Shown here: piece by piece, positions 8,314 through 16,219 of the stretch
Numbering within the stretch: position 1 is the stretch's first letter
Layout: each line of letters starts with the position of its first letter
DNA from: a virus
Virus record (IMG/VR): IMGVR_UViG_3300032291_002769
Coordinates: 1 to 56,244 of that record
Length of the DNA stretch: 56,244 nt
Direction: 5' to 3' (one strand)
Program-made: the position numbers and the translations under genes
Notes under the pieces: generated by a model
The model's input: only the letters and a program-made list of their open reading frames with translations
What the model was told of the DNA's origin: nothing
The model's database searches: none

Positions 8314-8332
8314 TTGTTTTATTTTCAACAAA

Positions 8333-8340
8333 AATAAATA
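8333..8340 (-). promoter_or_regulatory. TATTTATT motif, possible phage promoter
   Basis: Minus-strand TATTTATT, 19 bases before the ATG at 8313, in the first non-coding gap upstream of the small-gene run 5344-8313. Low-complexity surroundings make this uncertain. Confidence 0.3.
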
Positions 8341-8351
8341 TTTTTTTTTAA

Positions 8352-8573
8352 TTACACAAGTGTTATAATAATTTTTCCTGGATTTAAAAAATCTTCTTGG
8401 TATGTCATATTGTAATCATCAACACATTCTTTGACAACAATTTTCATTTGATTACTAATGCCGGTAATTATTGAAACTTCTTTTTGTTTCTTTTGCATAT
8501 TTTCCCAAATAAATTGGTCCAATATTTTTTTAACTTCGGAATGTTTAATCCCGTGAAGATCCAACTGTTTCAT
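8352..8573 (-). CDS. stand-alone Smr domain protein
   Basis: A 73-residue protein read from the ATG at 8573. It starts with LDLHG (residues 4-8), the hallmark of Smr domains, followed by the amphipathic helix HSEVKKILDQFIWENM, a strand VSIITGIS in place of the usual HGxGxG loop, and a final strand KIIITLV. Smr domains are nicking or endoribonuclease folds found in MutS2 and in RNA-quality-control proteins. The loop GISNQM departs from the usual HGKG pattern, so catalytic activity is uncertain. Confidence 0.7.
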   Translation of the reverse strand: MKQLDLHGIKHSEVKKILDQFIWENMQKKQKEVSIITGISNQMKIVVKECVDDYNMTYQEDFLNPGKIIITLV

Positions 8574-8748
8574 AAACAACTATTTGATTTGTGAATATAT
8601 TTACATCCACATTGTGTTTACCAAGGTTATAAGTTGTGTAAGTCCCATCTAAATTATTAATTCTTAACATAAGAAAACCTAAATCAGAAACATAAATCTT
8701 TTCAACTTCACCAACACCTTTTGGTGTTAAAACTTTAACATTATTCAT
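8545..8748 (-). CDS. small beta-rich protein, 67 residues
   Basis: A 67-residue protein with an SH3-like look (VLTPKGVGEVEKIYVSDL, LMLRINNLDGTYTTYNLG). It overlaps the Smr gene start by 29 bases, so translation of the two is probably coupled. Function unknown. Confidence 0.6.
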   Translation of the reverse strand: MNNVKVLTPKGVGEVEKIYVSDLGFLMLRINNLDGTYTTYNLGKHNVDVNIFTNQIVVYETVGSSRD

Positions 8749-8849
8749 CTTTTTTACCCTTTTTATAATTAATATATAATTGTGCAGTTACCGCAACAAT
8801 AACTAAAATTATTACAATAAAATCTAAAATTGTCTCTAAATTGTTCATT
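8741..8849 (-). pseudogene. small membrane-protein reading frame broken by one base
   Basis: From the ATG at 8849 the frame reads MNNLETILDF and then hits a run of five T (around 8819-8824). Shifting by one base after this run opens a frame coding a hydrophobic helix (IVIILVIVAVTAQLYIN), a basic tail (YKKGKKDE) and a stop overlapping the next gene's ATG as GAATAATG, exactly like its neighbours. As written the frame ends after 26 residues. Either one T is extra (sequence error or mutation) or a +1 shift occurs. Confidence 0.4.
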
Positions 8850-8850
8850 T

Positions 8851-9156
8851 TTAAATAGTATAAGTTATTACGCCATTTTCTTCAACAACCTCTAAAACAC
8901 CATCACCCTCTAATAAATTATCAATCTGGTTTTGAGTTAGATTTACTTTATCCGGACCCATAAAAATTTTGAATGGTTGTGTTAGAGTTAGTTTTGAATC
9001 GGTTATTAGATTTATAATTTGTTCATTAGCACACTCAACAATACTTGGGTATTTACCTCCAACTGTAACAATTGCTTTATCCCCAACTTCAATTTTTTCA
9101 AGTGATACAAGGTATGGTTGTTCATCAACCATAAATAATTTAACTTTCTTTGTCAT
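8851..9156 (-). CDS. hypothetical protein, 101 residues
   Basis: A 101-residue protein with a beta-rich first half (KVKLFMVDEQPYLVSLEKIEV, DKAIVTVGG) and a C-terminal helix plus strand. It overlaps the next upstream gene by 17 bases. Family not recognised; similar small proteins are common in large phages. Confidence 0.6.
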   Translation of the reverse strand: MTKKVKLFMVDEQPYLVSLEKIEVGDKAIVTVGGKYPSIVECANEQIINLITDSKLTLTQPFKIFMGPDKVNLTQNQIDNLLEGDGVLEVVEENGVITYTI

Positions 9157-9460
9157 TTTCTTTCTTTATATATACATATTTATGGTTGTAATTTCCACAC
9201 TGATCACAGGAATTTCCTTCGTCAGATTCATCAACTTTATATTTGTATTCACCGGACAATTGGATAACAATTTCAGCAATTGTGGTCCAATCATTCATTC
9301 CCATACCACCTTTTAATTCGTGTAGTTTTGAAATCAACTTATCCTGTAAATGTTCAATTAACTTTGGGTCTCTATTATCGTACTCGTGAATAAATAATGA
9401 TTCACCGTCAATTTCAACGTCTGGACCAAAACAATTTTCACTTAATACAATTTTTTTCAT
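9140..9460 (-). CDS. hypothetical protein with C-terminal CxxC
   Basis: A 106-residue protein. The first part is strand-rich and acidic (VEIDGESLFIHEYDN), then a helix, and the C-terminus carries CDQCGNYNHK, a half zinc site or redox pair. It overlaps both neighbours by 4-17 bases. Function unknown. Confidence 0.6.
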   Translation of the reverse strand: MKKIVLSENCFGPDVEIDGESLFIHEYDNRDPKLIEHLQDKLISKLHELKGGMGMNDWTTIAEIVIQLSGEYKYKVDESDEGNSCDQCGNYNHKYVYIKKENDKES

Positions 9461-9771
9461 AACCTTAAATCGTTTTTAGCGTTCATAGTTATAATATAAT
9501 CCATTAAATTTTTAACTAAAGAATCGGCATCAACTTTTTCATATAGTTCTGGATATCTATCTTGAAGTAATTTATTTTCTTCATATTCCCTACAACTTGT
9601 AAGTATATCGGATAACATAGATTTTAGCATATGTTCCTTATTATAGTTGTCTTCAATTTTTTTTTCAAAGATTTCACCTTCAAGGTCCTGGATATATGTA
9701 ACAAGTTCTTTAACCTCCGGGTTGTCAAGAAGTCCTGGATTTCTACGAAATAATTTATTTATGCTTATCAT
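9457..9771 (-). CDS. helical hypothetical protein, 104 residues
   Basis: Read from ATG at 9771 (MISINKLFRR); a TTG three codons earlier is also open. All-helical, with acidic coiled-coil-like segments (EVKELVTYIQDLEGEIFEKK). Overlaps the downstream gene's start by 4 bases. Function unknown. Confidence 0.6.
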   Translation of the reverse strand: MISINKLFRRNPGLLDNPEVKELVTYIQDLEGEIFEKKIEDNYNKEHMLKSMLSDILTSCREYEENKLLQDRYPELYEKVDADSLVKNLMDYIITMNAKNDLRL

Positions 9772-9844
9772 AAGTCCCAAATAGTTTTTCTTTTGTTTTT
9801 TGGTAATCTATATGACAACCAAAATAATATTTTTTTAAAAAGTC

Positions 9845-10390
9845 TCAAATCAAAAATTTTATAATTTTTTCTTTAATTCCTGATTGTTTGATACCTTCAA
9901 GATTAGGTCGTTTACAGTGAACAAAGTTTTCAAGTCCCCAACCATCTCGTTTTGACATATCAAGATCATCAACAGCAACCCAATGTGTTACTTCAGGATG
10001 TTCTTTTAACCAATGTAAAATTTCAATATGTCGTTCATACTCTGTTTTATTAAAATGTGGTAAAACAAAATCATCTGGCAATTTACCTTCACGAAATAGA
10101 ACACTACAAAATGGTGTTATATCAATTGGTGGTTTAATTCCACGAGTAATAAACATTTCTTTTATTTGATTTAATGTTCCGTGTTTTTTCCAATCAGATG
10201 AAATAACTAATTCACAACCGGTTTCTTCTATGATTTTATTTAAAACTTTAACCGCTTTCTCATTAAAGTTATCCATTCGTATATCCATAGGTGTTTCGGG
10301 ATTTGAGTCAAACCCTTTTTTCTTATATCGCCCACCCCACTCTGAAGAAAGACAAATAACCCCGTCGTGATCTAAAAACATTACCTTCAT
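9845..10390 (-). CDS. HAD-family phosphatase of the RNA-repair-associated type
   Basis: A 181-residue HAD-fold protein: motif I FLDHDGV (residues 5-11; nucleophile D7, acid/base D9), motif II in LVISSDWKK, and motif IV in WVAVDDLDM with paired aspartates. The LVISSDW context and small size match the HAD domain reported in multi-domain RNA-repair proteins. It probably removes a phosphate from a nucleic-acid end or small molecule. It has its own host-like promoter 5 bases before its ATG and stands near other RNA-repair-type genes. The substrate cannot be read from the sequence. Confidence 0.75.
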   Translation of the reverse strand: MKVMFLDHDGVICLSSEWGGRYKKKGFDSNPETPMDIRMDNFNEKAVKVLNKIIEETGCELVISSDWKKHGTLNQIKEMFITRGIKPPIDITPFCSVLFREGKLPDDFVLPHFNKTEYERHIEILHWLKEHPEVTHWVAVDDLDMSKRDGWGLENFVHCKRPNLEGIKQSGIKEKIIKFLI

Positions 10391-10395
10391 AATAA

Positions 10396-10425
10396 CAAAG
10401 ATAGTAAAATAAAATTAAATTCCAA
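10396..10425 (-). promoter_or_regulatory. Bacteroidota-type promoter, HAD gene
   Basis: Minus strand: TTG (10425-10423), 19-base spacer, TATCTTTG (10403-10396), then ATG after 5 bases. The spacing implies a leaderless or near-leaderless mRNA. The -33 element lies inside the 3' end of the upstream coding sequence. Confidence 0.85.
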
Positions 10426-10708
10426 TTAAATCATCACCAACAATCTCATATTTTTTTTTAAGCCATTCATTAACAAAATCATAAGTTTCATTATAGTCTG
10501 TTTGGAATATTTTTAATATTGGGTCAATTACAACTTTTGAATTGACATACGCTAAATTATGTTTTTCTTCATATAAAAAATATTTAGTACCACCTTCGGT
10601 TTTGGATAAGATTACATAGTTATTATTTTTATGATAGTCGTGTTTAATTAAATCACCCATATGGTGTTCAAGAAATTTTTCTACACCAAACTTTTGTTTA
10701 TCGGTCAT
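10415..10708 (-). CDS. hypothetical protein, 97 residues
   Basis: Read from the ATG at 10708 (MTDKQKFGVEKF), which overlaps the stop of a small membrane gene; a longer frame upstream exists but would run through that gene. An alpha/beta protein (YVILSKTEGGTKYFLYEEKH; NEWLKKKYEIVGDDLIGI). Family not recognised. Its 3' end carries the -33 element of the HAD gene promoter. Confidence 0.6.
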   Translation of the reverse strand: MTDKQKFGVEKFLEHHMGDLIKHDYHKNNNYVILSKTEGGTKYFLYEEKHNLAYVNSKVVIDPILKIFQTDYNETYDFVNEWLKKKYEIVGDDLIGI

Positions 10709-10817
10709 CTTTTTTAAAAAACATATCAAAGGGATGTTTAATGTTAGCTCTTTTTTTTGTTTTACCAAAAAAACCAATAACAATCATTATAATTAAAAAT
10801 ACTGTAAGAAATAACAT
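10698..10817 (-). CDS. small single-helix membrane protein, 39 residues
   Basis: ATG at 10817, stop at 10698-10700. It encodes a strongly hydrophobic N-terminal segment (MLFLTVFLIIMIVIGFF) followed by a basic tail (KTKKR ... FFKKDDR). The stop overlaps the next gene's start by 11 bases, the arrangement typical of this region. The predicted topology is one membrane helix with the tail in the cytoplasm. Function unknown. Confidence 0.6.
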   Translation of the reverse strand: MLFLTVFLIIMIVIGFFGKTKKRANIKHPFDMFFKKDDR

Positions 10818-10847
10818 ATTGTAAATATATAAAAATTTTTAAAATAA

Positions 10848-10880
10848 AAAAACCCCAAACTAAATTAGAATGGGGTTTTT
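10848..10880 (-). terminator. rho-independent terminator after the fibre-like gene
   Basis: Perfect 10-bp stem AAAAACCCCA / TGGGGTTTTT (10848-10857 with 10871-10880), loop of 13, with T-runs on both strands, so it could work in both directions. It follows the stop of the 750-residue repeat protein by 18 bases. Confidence 0.85.
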
Positions 10881-10897
10881 ATTTTATTTTTTAATTG

Positions 10898-13150
10898 TTA
10901 TGGAACAATAAATAATCCATTTGTTGCTGGATCTCTCCAAACTGAACCAGTTGGTAAACCAGCTGAACTTGTTGGTATATTCATAATTGAAAGATTATTT
11001 ACAAACGTAGCACACTGTCTATTAGAGGTTATATCAGAACCAACTATAAATGAAAGACAATCATTAACAGAATTGTTTTTACCACCTAAAATACCAGATT
11101 TTGATCTTGTAATTTTATTACATTCACCACCAGAAATAACTGAATAACCACCATAAACAGTATTTTGGAACCCAGCACCAATTAAATTAAAAGCACCATT
11201 TAAAGTTGTATTACAATAACCACCAACAATAACATCAGCACTATTTGTTGTATTAAATATACCAGCACCAATGAACGCAAAGGCACCTCCTTGATTAGTT
11301 GTATTGTATATACCACTACCAATAATACTATTGTCGGATCTATTTAAATTACTTGAGCCACCTACTATTGCCGCACCACAACCGATTGCAGTGTTTGAAC
11401 ACCCACCAATAACAGAAGAATGAGGACCACTAAGATAGTTAAGTTCACCACCTAAAATTGATGCAAAATTACCAAGTTCAACAAGATTATTTCTTCCATC
11501 AACAATTGATGAATAACAACCAGAAACCGTATTACATAGACCAGCACCAATAAAGGATCTTGTTTTTGTTATTAAATTACATTCCCCAGCACCAATAAAA
11601 CTTTGACTGGCGGTAGAACCAGATATCTTATTATTATACCCGCTACCAACAAAACCATAATCTGCGGATAATATTTGGTTTTGCCAACCACCAGTAATGA
11701 CAGAATAATTAGCAATTGCAAAATTAAATTGTCCATTACCAACAAATGAGTGTAGTGAGTTTGCGGTATTACGATACCCACCAACCACTGTTGAGTAGCA
11801 CCCACTTGCTGTGTTTTGTCTTCCACCATTTATTGCTGAAGCTTGACCTACCGCTGTGTTACATAGCCCACCATTTACTGTTGAATGAGTATTAGATGCT
11901 GAATTACGACATCCACCGGCTACAGTAGAAAAGTTAGCACCATTTGCTCTGTTGCAAACACCACCACCAACAGTATTTCCGAATTGTGTGGCTTGGTTGC
12001 AATATCCACCACTCACTGTTGACCATTGCCCATCTGCAGAGTTGTTAAGCCCACATCTTAGAGTTGATCCTGTGCCGTTACCAACAATGATAATACCAGA
12101 CCCACCAGTTGCCCCAGTAAAAAATCCGGATGCGGTAACTATTGACCCATTACTATTGTTTAAACTTAAAACTCCAGTTCCAGAATTGTATGAGGCACCA
12201 GTTAATAATACATCTGTAAATCCAGTTAAAAAACCAGACACATTAAATGTATTTCCAGAATTTGTTGTGAATGTTGCAACACCGGTATTAGAATTATATG
12301 TTCCACCAGTAACTGTCATATCGGATGATAAAATTCCTAAATTAACCGTATAATCATTACCATCACTAACAGATGCTGTTAAATCAAAATTTCCAGGATT
12401 CCAAGTAAGACCTGTTAAATAATAGTCAGTTCCACCAGTGTATAAGCCATTTATTGTAACTGTCCCATCTTGTCTTTCCAAAGTAATAGTGCCATTAGAG
12501 TATGTACCACCAGTTACATAAAAATCATCTGTTTGGAAACCAGAAGCATTTAATGTATTACCATTAGAATTTGTTAATGTTAATACTCCAGTTCCGTTAT
12601 TGTATGTTAATCCAGAAACAAAAATATCTGTTGTTGTAACACCGGTTACAACAAATCCAGATGAATCTAAACCAAGGTTTATTACTGGACTTCCGTTTCC
12701 AACATTTCTAATGTTAAGGTTTGGAACATATGCCGTATCTGAAGCTGTTGCTGTAATGTTTCTTCCAGCTAAGATAGAAGAATAAGAACCAGTTACTTTA
12801 TTATTACAACCACCTAATATGGAACTAAAAATACCACTAACTGTGTTGTTATTTCCTCCATTTATAACACCATAATCACCTGTTGATAGTATTTTATTAA
12901 ATCTACCACCACCGATAATTGTTGCATATCCATCGGTTGTATTTGCATTACCACCGCCGATTGTGGAATAAGAAGTTAATCCACTTGTGATTGTATTTTT
13001 ATATCCGCCACTAACTGTTGTGTATGTGTTTCTAACTACATTACCTCTACCACCACTAACTGTAGCGTAGTTTGCTGGTGCTGTGTTACAGTTTCCACAT
13101 CTAACTGTTGAAGTTGGAAATCCAGGATTATCGATAATTACAAAAGCCAT
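10898..13150 (-). CDS. fibre-like protein of about 15-residue S-x-I-x-G-G-x-x-N repeats
   Basis: A 750-residue protein with four parts. Residues 16-137 and 362-712 are tandem 14-18-residue repeats with consensus S-x-I/V-x-G-G-x-x-N-T/K-A/V-x-G, about 7 and 22 copies, resembling the trimeric beta-roll of YadA-type adhesin heads. Residues 168-345 hold another repeat (V-T-G-G-T-Y-N-x-G-T-G-V-x-x-x-x, about 5 copies). The last 25 residues (AGLPTGSVWRDP) look like the C-terminal cap common in phage fibre and baseplate proteins. It is probably a surface-exposed virion fibre for host or polysaccharide binding. Many repeats carry Cys next to the conserved Asn (GGCRN, GGLCN, GGECN). It is flanked by terminators, so it is a single-gene unit with a TATTTATA motif upstream. 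Confidence 0.75.
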   Translation of the reverse strand: MAFVIIDNPGFPTSTVRCGNCNTAPANYATVSGGRGNVVRNTYTTVSGGYKNTITSGLTSYSTIGGGNANTTDGYATIIGGGRFNKILSTGDYGVINGGNNNTVSGIFSSILGGCNNKVTGSYSSILAGRNITATASDTAYVPNLNIRNVGNGSPVINLGLDSSGFVVTGVTTTDIFVSGLTYNNGTGVLTLTNSNGNTLNASGFQTDDFYVTGGTYSNGTITLERQDGTVTINGLYTGGTDYYLTGLTWNPGNFDLTASVSDGNDYTVNLGILSSDMTVTGGTYNSNTGVATFTTNSGNTFNVSGFLTGFTDVLLTGASYNSGTGVLSLNNSNGSIVTASGFFTGATGGSGIIIVGNGTGSTLRCGLNNSADGQWSTVSGGYCNQATQFGNTVGGGVCNRANGANFSTVAGGCRNSASNTHSTVNGGLCNTAVGQASAINGGRQNTASGCYSTVVGGYRNTANSLHSFVGNGQFNFAIANYSVITGGWQNQILSADYGFVGSGYNNKISGSTASQSFIGAGECNLITKTRSFIGAGLCNTVSGCYSSIVDGRNNLVELGNFASILGGELNYLSGPHSSVIGGCSNTAIGCGAAIVGGSSNLNRSDNSIIGSGIYNTTNQGGAFAFIGAGIFNTTNSADVIVGGYCNTTLNGAFNLIGAGFQNTVYGGYSVISGGECNKITRSKSGILGGKNNSVNDCLSFIVGSDITSNRQCATFVNNLSIMNIPTSSAGLPTGSVWRDPATNGLFIVP
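11015..12067 (-). repeat. protein-coding tandem repeat block, about 22 copies of 45 bases
   Basis: Codes for residues 362-712 of the fibre-like protein. Typical units: STVAGGCRNSASNTH, STVNGGLCNTAVGQA, STVVGGYRNTANSLH, SVISGGECNKITRSK. DNA copies are diverged rather than identical, so this is an old expansion under selection for protein shape. Confidence 0.8.
12740..13105 (-). repeat. N-terminal copy of the repeat block, about 7 units
   Basis: Codes for residues 16-137 of the fibre-like protein, with units such as SSILGGCNNKVTGSY and STIGGGNANTTDGY. It has the same consensus as the larger C-terminal block but is separated from it by about 230 residues of a different repeat. Confidence 0.75.
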
Positions 13151-13188
13151 TTTTAATTGTTTTTTTTTTGATTTATTATTTACTTTTA

Positions 13189-13196
13189 TATAAATA
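13189..13196 (-). promoter_or_regulatory. TATTTATA motif upstream of the fibre-like gene
   Basis: The minus strand reads GTATTTATATAAAAG about 38 bases before the fibre ATG, matching the motif placed before other probable virion genes. Terminators flank the gene on both sides, so a promoter must lie in this gap. Confidence 0.5.
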
Positions 13197-13220
13197 CATT
13201 AAAACAAAATAAAAACAAAA

Positions 13221-13252
13221 AAACCCCAAAACTTTTTATGGTCTTGGGGTTC
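13221..13252 (-). terminator. rho-independent terminator
   Basis: Minus-strand hairpin AACCCCAA / TTGGGGTT (13251-13244 with 13229-13222), followed by a long T-run. It would end transcripts coming from the gene at 13414-13860. Confidence 0.8.
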
Positions 13253-13413
13253 AAAGGTAATAGTAATATAATTTTCAGTGTTTTTTAAGAGTTTTAAATT
13301 TTGACAAAATGATTTTTGAACATTTGACTTTTGAATGTTAAGAGCATCATCAAATCTACAATCGTGATCAAGAATTTTGTATTATGTTGAAAATATATAC
13401 TATACTACCTTTA
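13253..13413. other. 161-base intergenic stretch, no gene seen
   Basis: AT-rich and without a convincing reading frame on either strand. A TACCTTTG box (plus 13252-13259) is present on the minus strand but lacks a TTG at 19-20 bases upstream. It probably holds only the 3' untranslated end of the 13414-13860 gene. Confidence 0.5.
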
Positions 13414-13860
13414 TTACAATCCTTCGATTTCTGTTGTAATATTATGATAATCCAACTCCTCTTGTAACTCTTCGATTCTATTTTCTAAAAACTTAATCTC
13501 ATTGTCTCTCTCTACTGTTGAGATTTCAGCGATTTTAACAATTGGTGTATCACTTCTTCTTGATAAATAATCAATAGCAACACCACTTGTACAATCCAAA
13601 AATTTTAATTTATTAACTGCTGATTTCAACTCAGATAAAAGAAAAATTTTATCATAAACTGGTGCGTTTGCTTTATGAATTTGAGTTTTAATTGCTGTTA
13701 ACTCATCAATTCTTACATACATTTCTGCTAACAATTCTTTTGCCGAATAATCTCTTGTGTTACCCTCAATAACTGAATTGTTATTATGTAACTTTTCTGT
13801 AAGTTTATTCAAATCTTGAACCAACTTATTTTTTAATTTTAATGCTTGCTTTACTGTCAT
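13414..13860 (-). CDS. DIP1984-like helical protein
   Basis: A 148-residue all-helical protein resembling the DIP1984 family (members sometimes labelled septicolysin): an N-terminal helix with LKLKNKLVQDLNKLTEKLHNN, the NNSVIEGNT turn, ELLAEMYVRIDELTAIKTQIHKAN, and a later ERDNEIKFLENRIEELQEEL coiled coil. Length matches the family. Biochemical role not established. It ends at a terminator. Confidence 0.6.
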   Translation of the reverse strand: MTVKQALKLKNKLVQDLNKLTEKLHNNNSVIEGNTRDYSAKELLAEMYVRIDELTAIKTQIHKANAPVYDKIFLLSELKSAVNKLKFLDCTSGVAIDYLSRRSDTPIVKIAEISTVERDNEIKFLENRIEELQEELDYHNITTEIEGL

Positions 13861-13899
13861 AATTATTTGTTTTGTGCTGAAATTATAATTTATTTATTT

Positions 13900-14241
13900 T
13901 TAATAGTCAATGTTTTCTGTTAAACAAATTTCAGTTTCCGCTAACTCACTATAAACCCAAATGTCCCAACCTAACCCGCCGGTTGATTTAAACTTATATT
14001 CAAAGTTACCATACTTACCATAAACACCTTTAATATGTCCCATCCAATTATTTAACACTTCAACTTCATTTGGTTGAATTGTAAATGTCATAGGTTTTAA
14101 TGTTTCACTAACTTCTGTTTTTTCTTGGTATTTTTTTGCAACTTCTTCACTTGTGAAATATGATAAATTCACAACTCTTTCTTTCATTTTTGAAAGCCTT
14201 TCATTTTCTTTTTCAATAATTCGTTCTTCAAATTTGCTCAT
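13900..14241 (-). CDS. hypothetical protein, 113 residues
   Basis: The N-terminal 50 residues are charged and helical (EERIIEKENERLSKMKERV). The C-terminal half is beta-rich with aromatic residues (FEYKFKSTGGLGWDIWVYS). Not recognised. It is followed by the DIP1984-like gene after 39 bases and preceded by the zinc-ribbon gene after 8. Confidence 0.55.
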   Translation of the reverse strand: MSKFEERIIEKENERLSKMKERVVNLSYFTSEEVAKKYQEKTEVSETLKPMTFTIQPNEVEVLNNWMGHIKGVYGKYGNFEYKFKSTGGLGWDIWVYSELAETEICLTENIDY

Positions 14242-14249
14242 AATGTTTT

Positions 14250-14801
14250 TTATTTAAATTCAATTACTTTAACGGACCAGGGATCAAAAAAATTATCCAC
14301 TTCACATTTTAATACTTTATGTGTTTGTGCATTATAATATAAATCACCATTTTTTATTTGTCCAGTTTCTTTTATGAGATATTTTTTACCATCATCTTCA
14401 ATAATAAGTCTTTCATCTCTATGTTCATCGCAAAGTGTGTGAATCCAATTTTTTATTCTATGTTGTTCTCCAGGTTCACCACAAACTTCACAAACAGAAA
14501 ATGTTTCTCTTTCGGCTTCTACAATAAAATTAAAACCGTTTTCCGGTATGTTGTCAATAAAAATACTCATACCACCAAACTTTTCTTTAACATTGATAAA
14601 TTGTTTGTCCCATCCAAGTTTAATTAAAACCTCAAAAAGTCTCTGTATAATTCCCAACCATCCGTTACCAACACCAAAATACCTTCTTTCCATTATTGGT
14701 CCCAAATGTGGTTTGTGTTGTATGGTAACACCACCAATGTTTTTCAAAAAGTTTTCAAACTCCTGATCTGTTCTATGATTATCATTCATCCTTATTCCCA
14801 T
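14250..14801 (-). CDS. phage protein with central zinc ribbon
   Basis: A 183-residue protein. Residues 35-110 hold a conserved-looking core (YFGVGNGWLGIIQRLFEVL, VKEKFGGMSIFID), followed by CEVCGEPGEQHRIKNWIHTLCDEH near residues 110-133, a Cys4/His zinc site. The VKEKFGG plus CxVCG layout occurs in many uncharacterised phage proteins. No function can be given. Two in-frame ATGs (codons 1 and 5) are possible starts; it overlaps the next gene by about 20 bases. Confidence 0.6.
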   Translation of the reverse strand: MGIRMNDNHRTDQEFENFLKNIGGVTIQHKPHLGPIMERRYFGVGNGWLGIIQRLFEVLIKLGWDKQFINVKEKFGGMSIFIDNIPENGFNFIVEAERETFSVCEVCGEPGEQHRIKNWIHTLCDEHRDERLIIEDDGKKYLIKETGQIKNGDLYYNAQTHKVLKCEVDNFFDPWSVKVIEFK

Positions 14802-15210
14802 TTTTTCTTTCTTTTCTCACAATTGCAAGTGCTGTTGATAATGTCTCATAACTATCCCAGAACCCACCTCTATCATCAAGGAAGATATTTGCGTATATTT
14901 TCCCATTAATACCATAAGGTTTATCCCATTCTGGGTGCATCTCATTAACACCGTGGACTTCAATTCCCAAATTTTCAACTTGTTCTTTTGCTCGTTCTAA
15001 TTGTAATCCACTTCTTGCCGTGTTTATTAAAAACACAATACCTTCCTTTTGACATTCCAAAATTAAATCAACCATTTTTTTACAGTTGTCTTTAATTTCT
15101 TCATTGTAAGGAATAATTGTGTCGTCAAGATCACAACCAATTATAATCTTACCGTTTTTTAACCATTCGGTTACTAATCTATTTGTATAAAAATTTGCGT
15201 GATATCTCAT
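14782..15210 (-). CDS. HAD-like phosphatase
   Basis: A 142-residue protein read from the ATG at 15210 (MRYHANFYTN), 4 bases after the upstream stop; an in-frame start 8 codons earlier would overlap the ATPase gene. HAD motif I is GCDLDDTIIPY (about residues 25-35), motif II is the Thr/Ser of LINTAR, and motif IV is FLDDRGG near residue 118. It is compact, with little cap domain. It is probably a nucleotide or nucleic-acid-end phosphatase; the neighbouring ATPase and RNA ligase make an RNA-repair link possible but unproven. Confidence 0.7.
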   Translation of the reverse strand: MRYHANFYTNRLVTEWLKNGKIIIGCDLDDTIIPYNEEIKDNCKKMVDLILECQKEGIVFLINTARSGLQLERAKEQVENLGIEVHGVNEMHPEWDKPYGINGKIYANIFLDDRGGFWDSYETLSTALAIVRKERKNGNKDE

Positions 15211-15214
15211 AATT

Positions 15215-16219
15215 TTATTTTCCAAATCCAACACTACCTGATCCTTTAATTCTTGGTCTTTCAGCTAAAGATTCCAAGTTGTTCATAGTTTCTTCAAAAG
15301 TTCTACCCATAACAATAACTGAAATAACAACTTCTTTCAAGTGTGAAAGTGACATTCCATCAGTTCTTTTAACCCATTCCTCAATGTCAATATCATTAAT
15401 ATCCTCTTCATTTAATTTATGTTGGATGTAGGCTTTTCTTATTTCAGCATTTGGTGTTTCAACTTTATATCTTCTATCAAAACGAGATGGTCTATTTGTA
15501 ATTCTCTCCTGGAGTTTCTCCGGGTAGTTCGTTGTTGCAATATATACAACACCCTCAATTTGTTTAACACCATCAAGAATATTTAATAGTCTTGCAGTCT
15601 GATACCTATTTTCACTGGCAATCGAATCAATGTCTTCCAATAAGACAACAAGTGGTCTATTTGGCTCTATCTTTCTAAATGTAGCAATAAATGATGTAAA
15701 CCTATCAACATCTTCTTCATCTTTTACATTTATTACAATGCCGTCTCTTTCAATTAACTTTTGTGATATAAGTTGAATAATACCTGACTTTCCACAACCT
15801 GGGTCACCATACATCAAAATACCTCTTTTGTGTATAAAGTTGTACTGTTTATATTTATCAGCTCTGTTCCAGAAATTTTCAATATCTTGTAATATGTCTG
15901 TAATTTCTGGTGATGGTAAATGGTACAACTCATCCGTTTTGAATGGTTGTTTTTTAAGAGTGTGTGTTTGTAAATTTCCATTCCAACCAATCTCATATAC
16001 ACCGGCAGGTACTTTTGGTACGGTCACATAGGCCGGAGCATATTCATCATTTTTTAGATTACTCCAACAACAAGGAATATCCAGTTCTTTTTTATCTTCT
16101 GTATTTTTTCTAGTTCTATTTCTTGCAAGTATTTCATCTGTTGTTAAATAGCTTTCTTCGGGTTCAGATGTTAACCCCTCATATGGGTATTCATATTCTT
16201 CTTCAATTATATCACTCAT
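15215..16219 (-). CDS. AAA+ ATPase (BCS1/FtsH-like module)
   Basis: A 334-residue AAA+ protein: Walker A GDPGCGKSG (138-146), Walker B VVLLEDIDS (191-199), sensor-1 ATTNYP (228-233) and arginine-finger-type NRPSRFDRRY (242-251), then a small C-terminal lid. Residues 1-110 form an N-terminal domain with a short cysteine pair (PCCW). Such ATPases remodel or unfold protein complexes. The YPEKL and RPSRFDRR segments look like BCS1/ATAD-type proteins. It is encoded just upstream of a HAD phosphatase; its substrate is unknown. Confidence 0.85.
   Translation of the reverse strand: MSDIIEEEYEYPYEGLTSEPEESYLTTDEILARNRTRKNTEDKKELDIPCCWSNLKNDEYAPAYVTVPKVPAGVYEIGWNGNLQTHTLKKQPFKTDELYHLPSPEITDILQDIENFWNRADKYKQYNFIHKRGILMYGDPGCGKSGIIQLISQKLIERDGIVINVKDEEDVDRFTSFIATFRKIEPNRPLVVLLEDIDSIASENRYQTARLLNILDGVKQIEGVVYIATTNYPEKLQERITNRPSRFDRRYKVETPNAEIRKAYIQHKLNEEDINDIDIEEWVKRTDGMSLSHLKEVVISVIVMGRTFEETMNNLESLAERPRIKGSGSVGFGK

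Noticed and set aside
10709-10783. Upstream extension of the 10415 gene
   Set aside because: It overlaps a complete small membrane gene in another frame; the internal ATG at 10708 gives the usual stop-start overlap.
11015-12067. CRISPR-like or satellite repeat
   Set aside because: The repeats are diverged, in frame and coding; they have no identical direct repeats with unique spacers.
11572-12353. Open frames on other frames of the fibre gene
   Set aside because: They follow from the repetitive codon pattern of the fibre gene and have no promoter or start context.
13252-13259. TACCTTTG box before a terminator, as a second small-RNA promoter
   Set aside because: No TTG at 19-20 bases upstream, and the terminator begins at once, leaving no room for a transcript.
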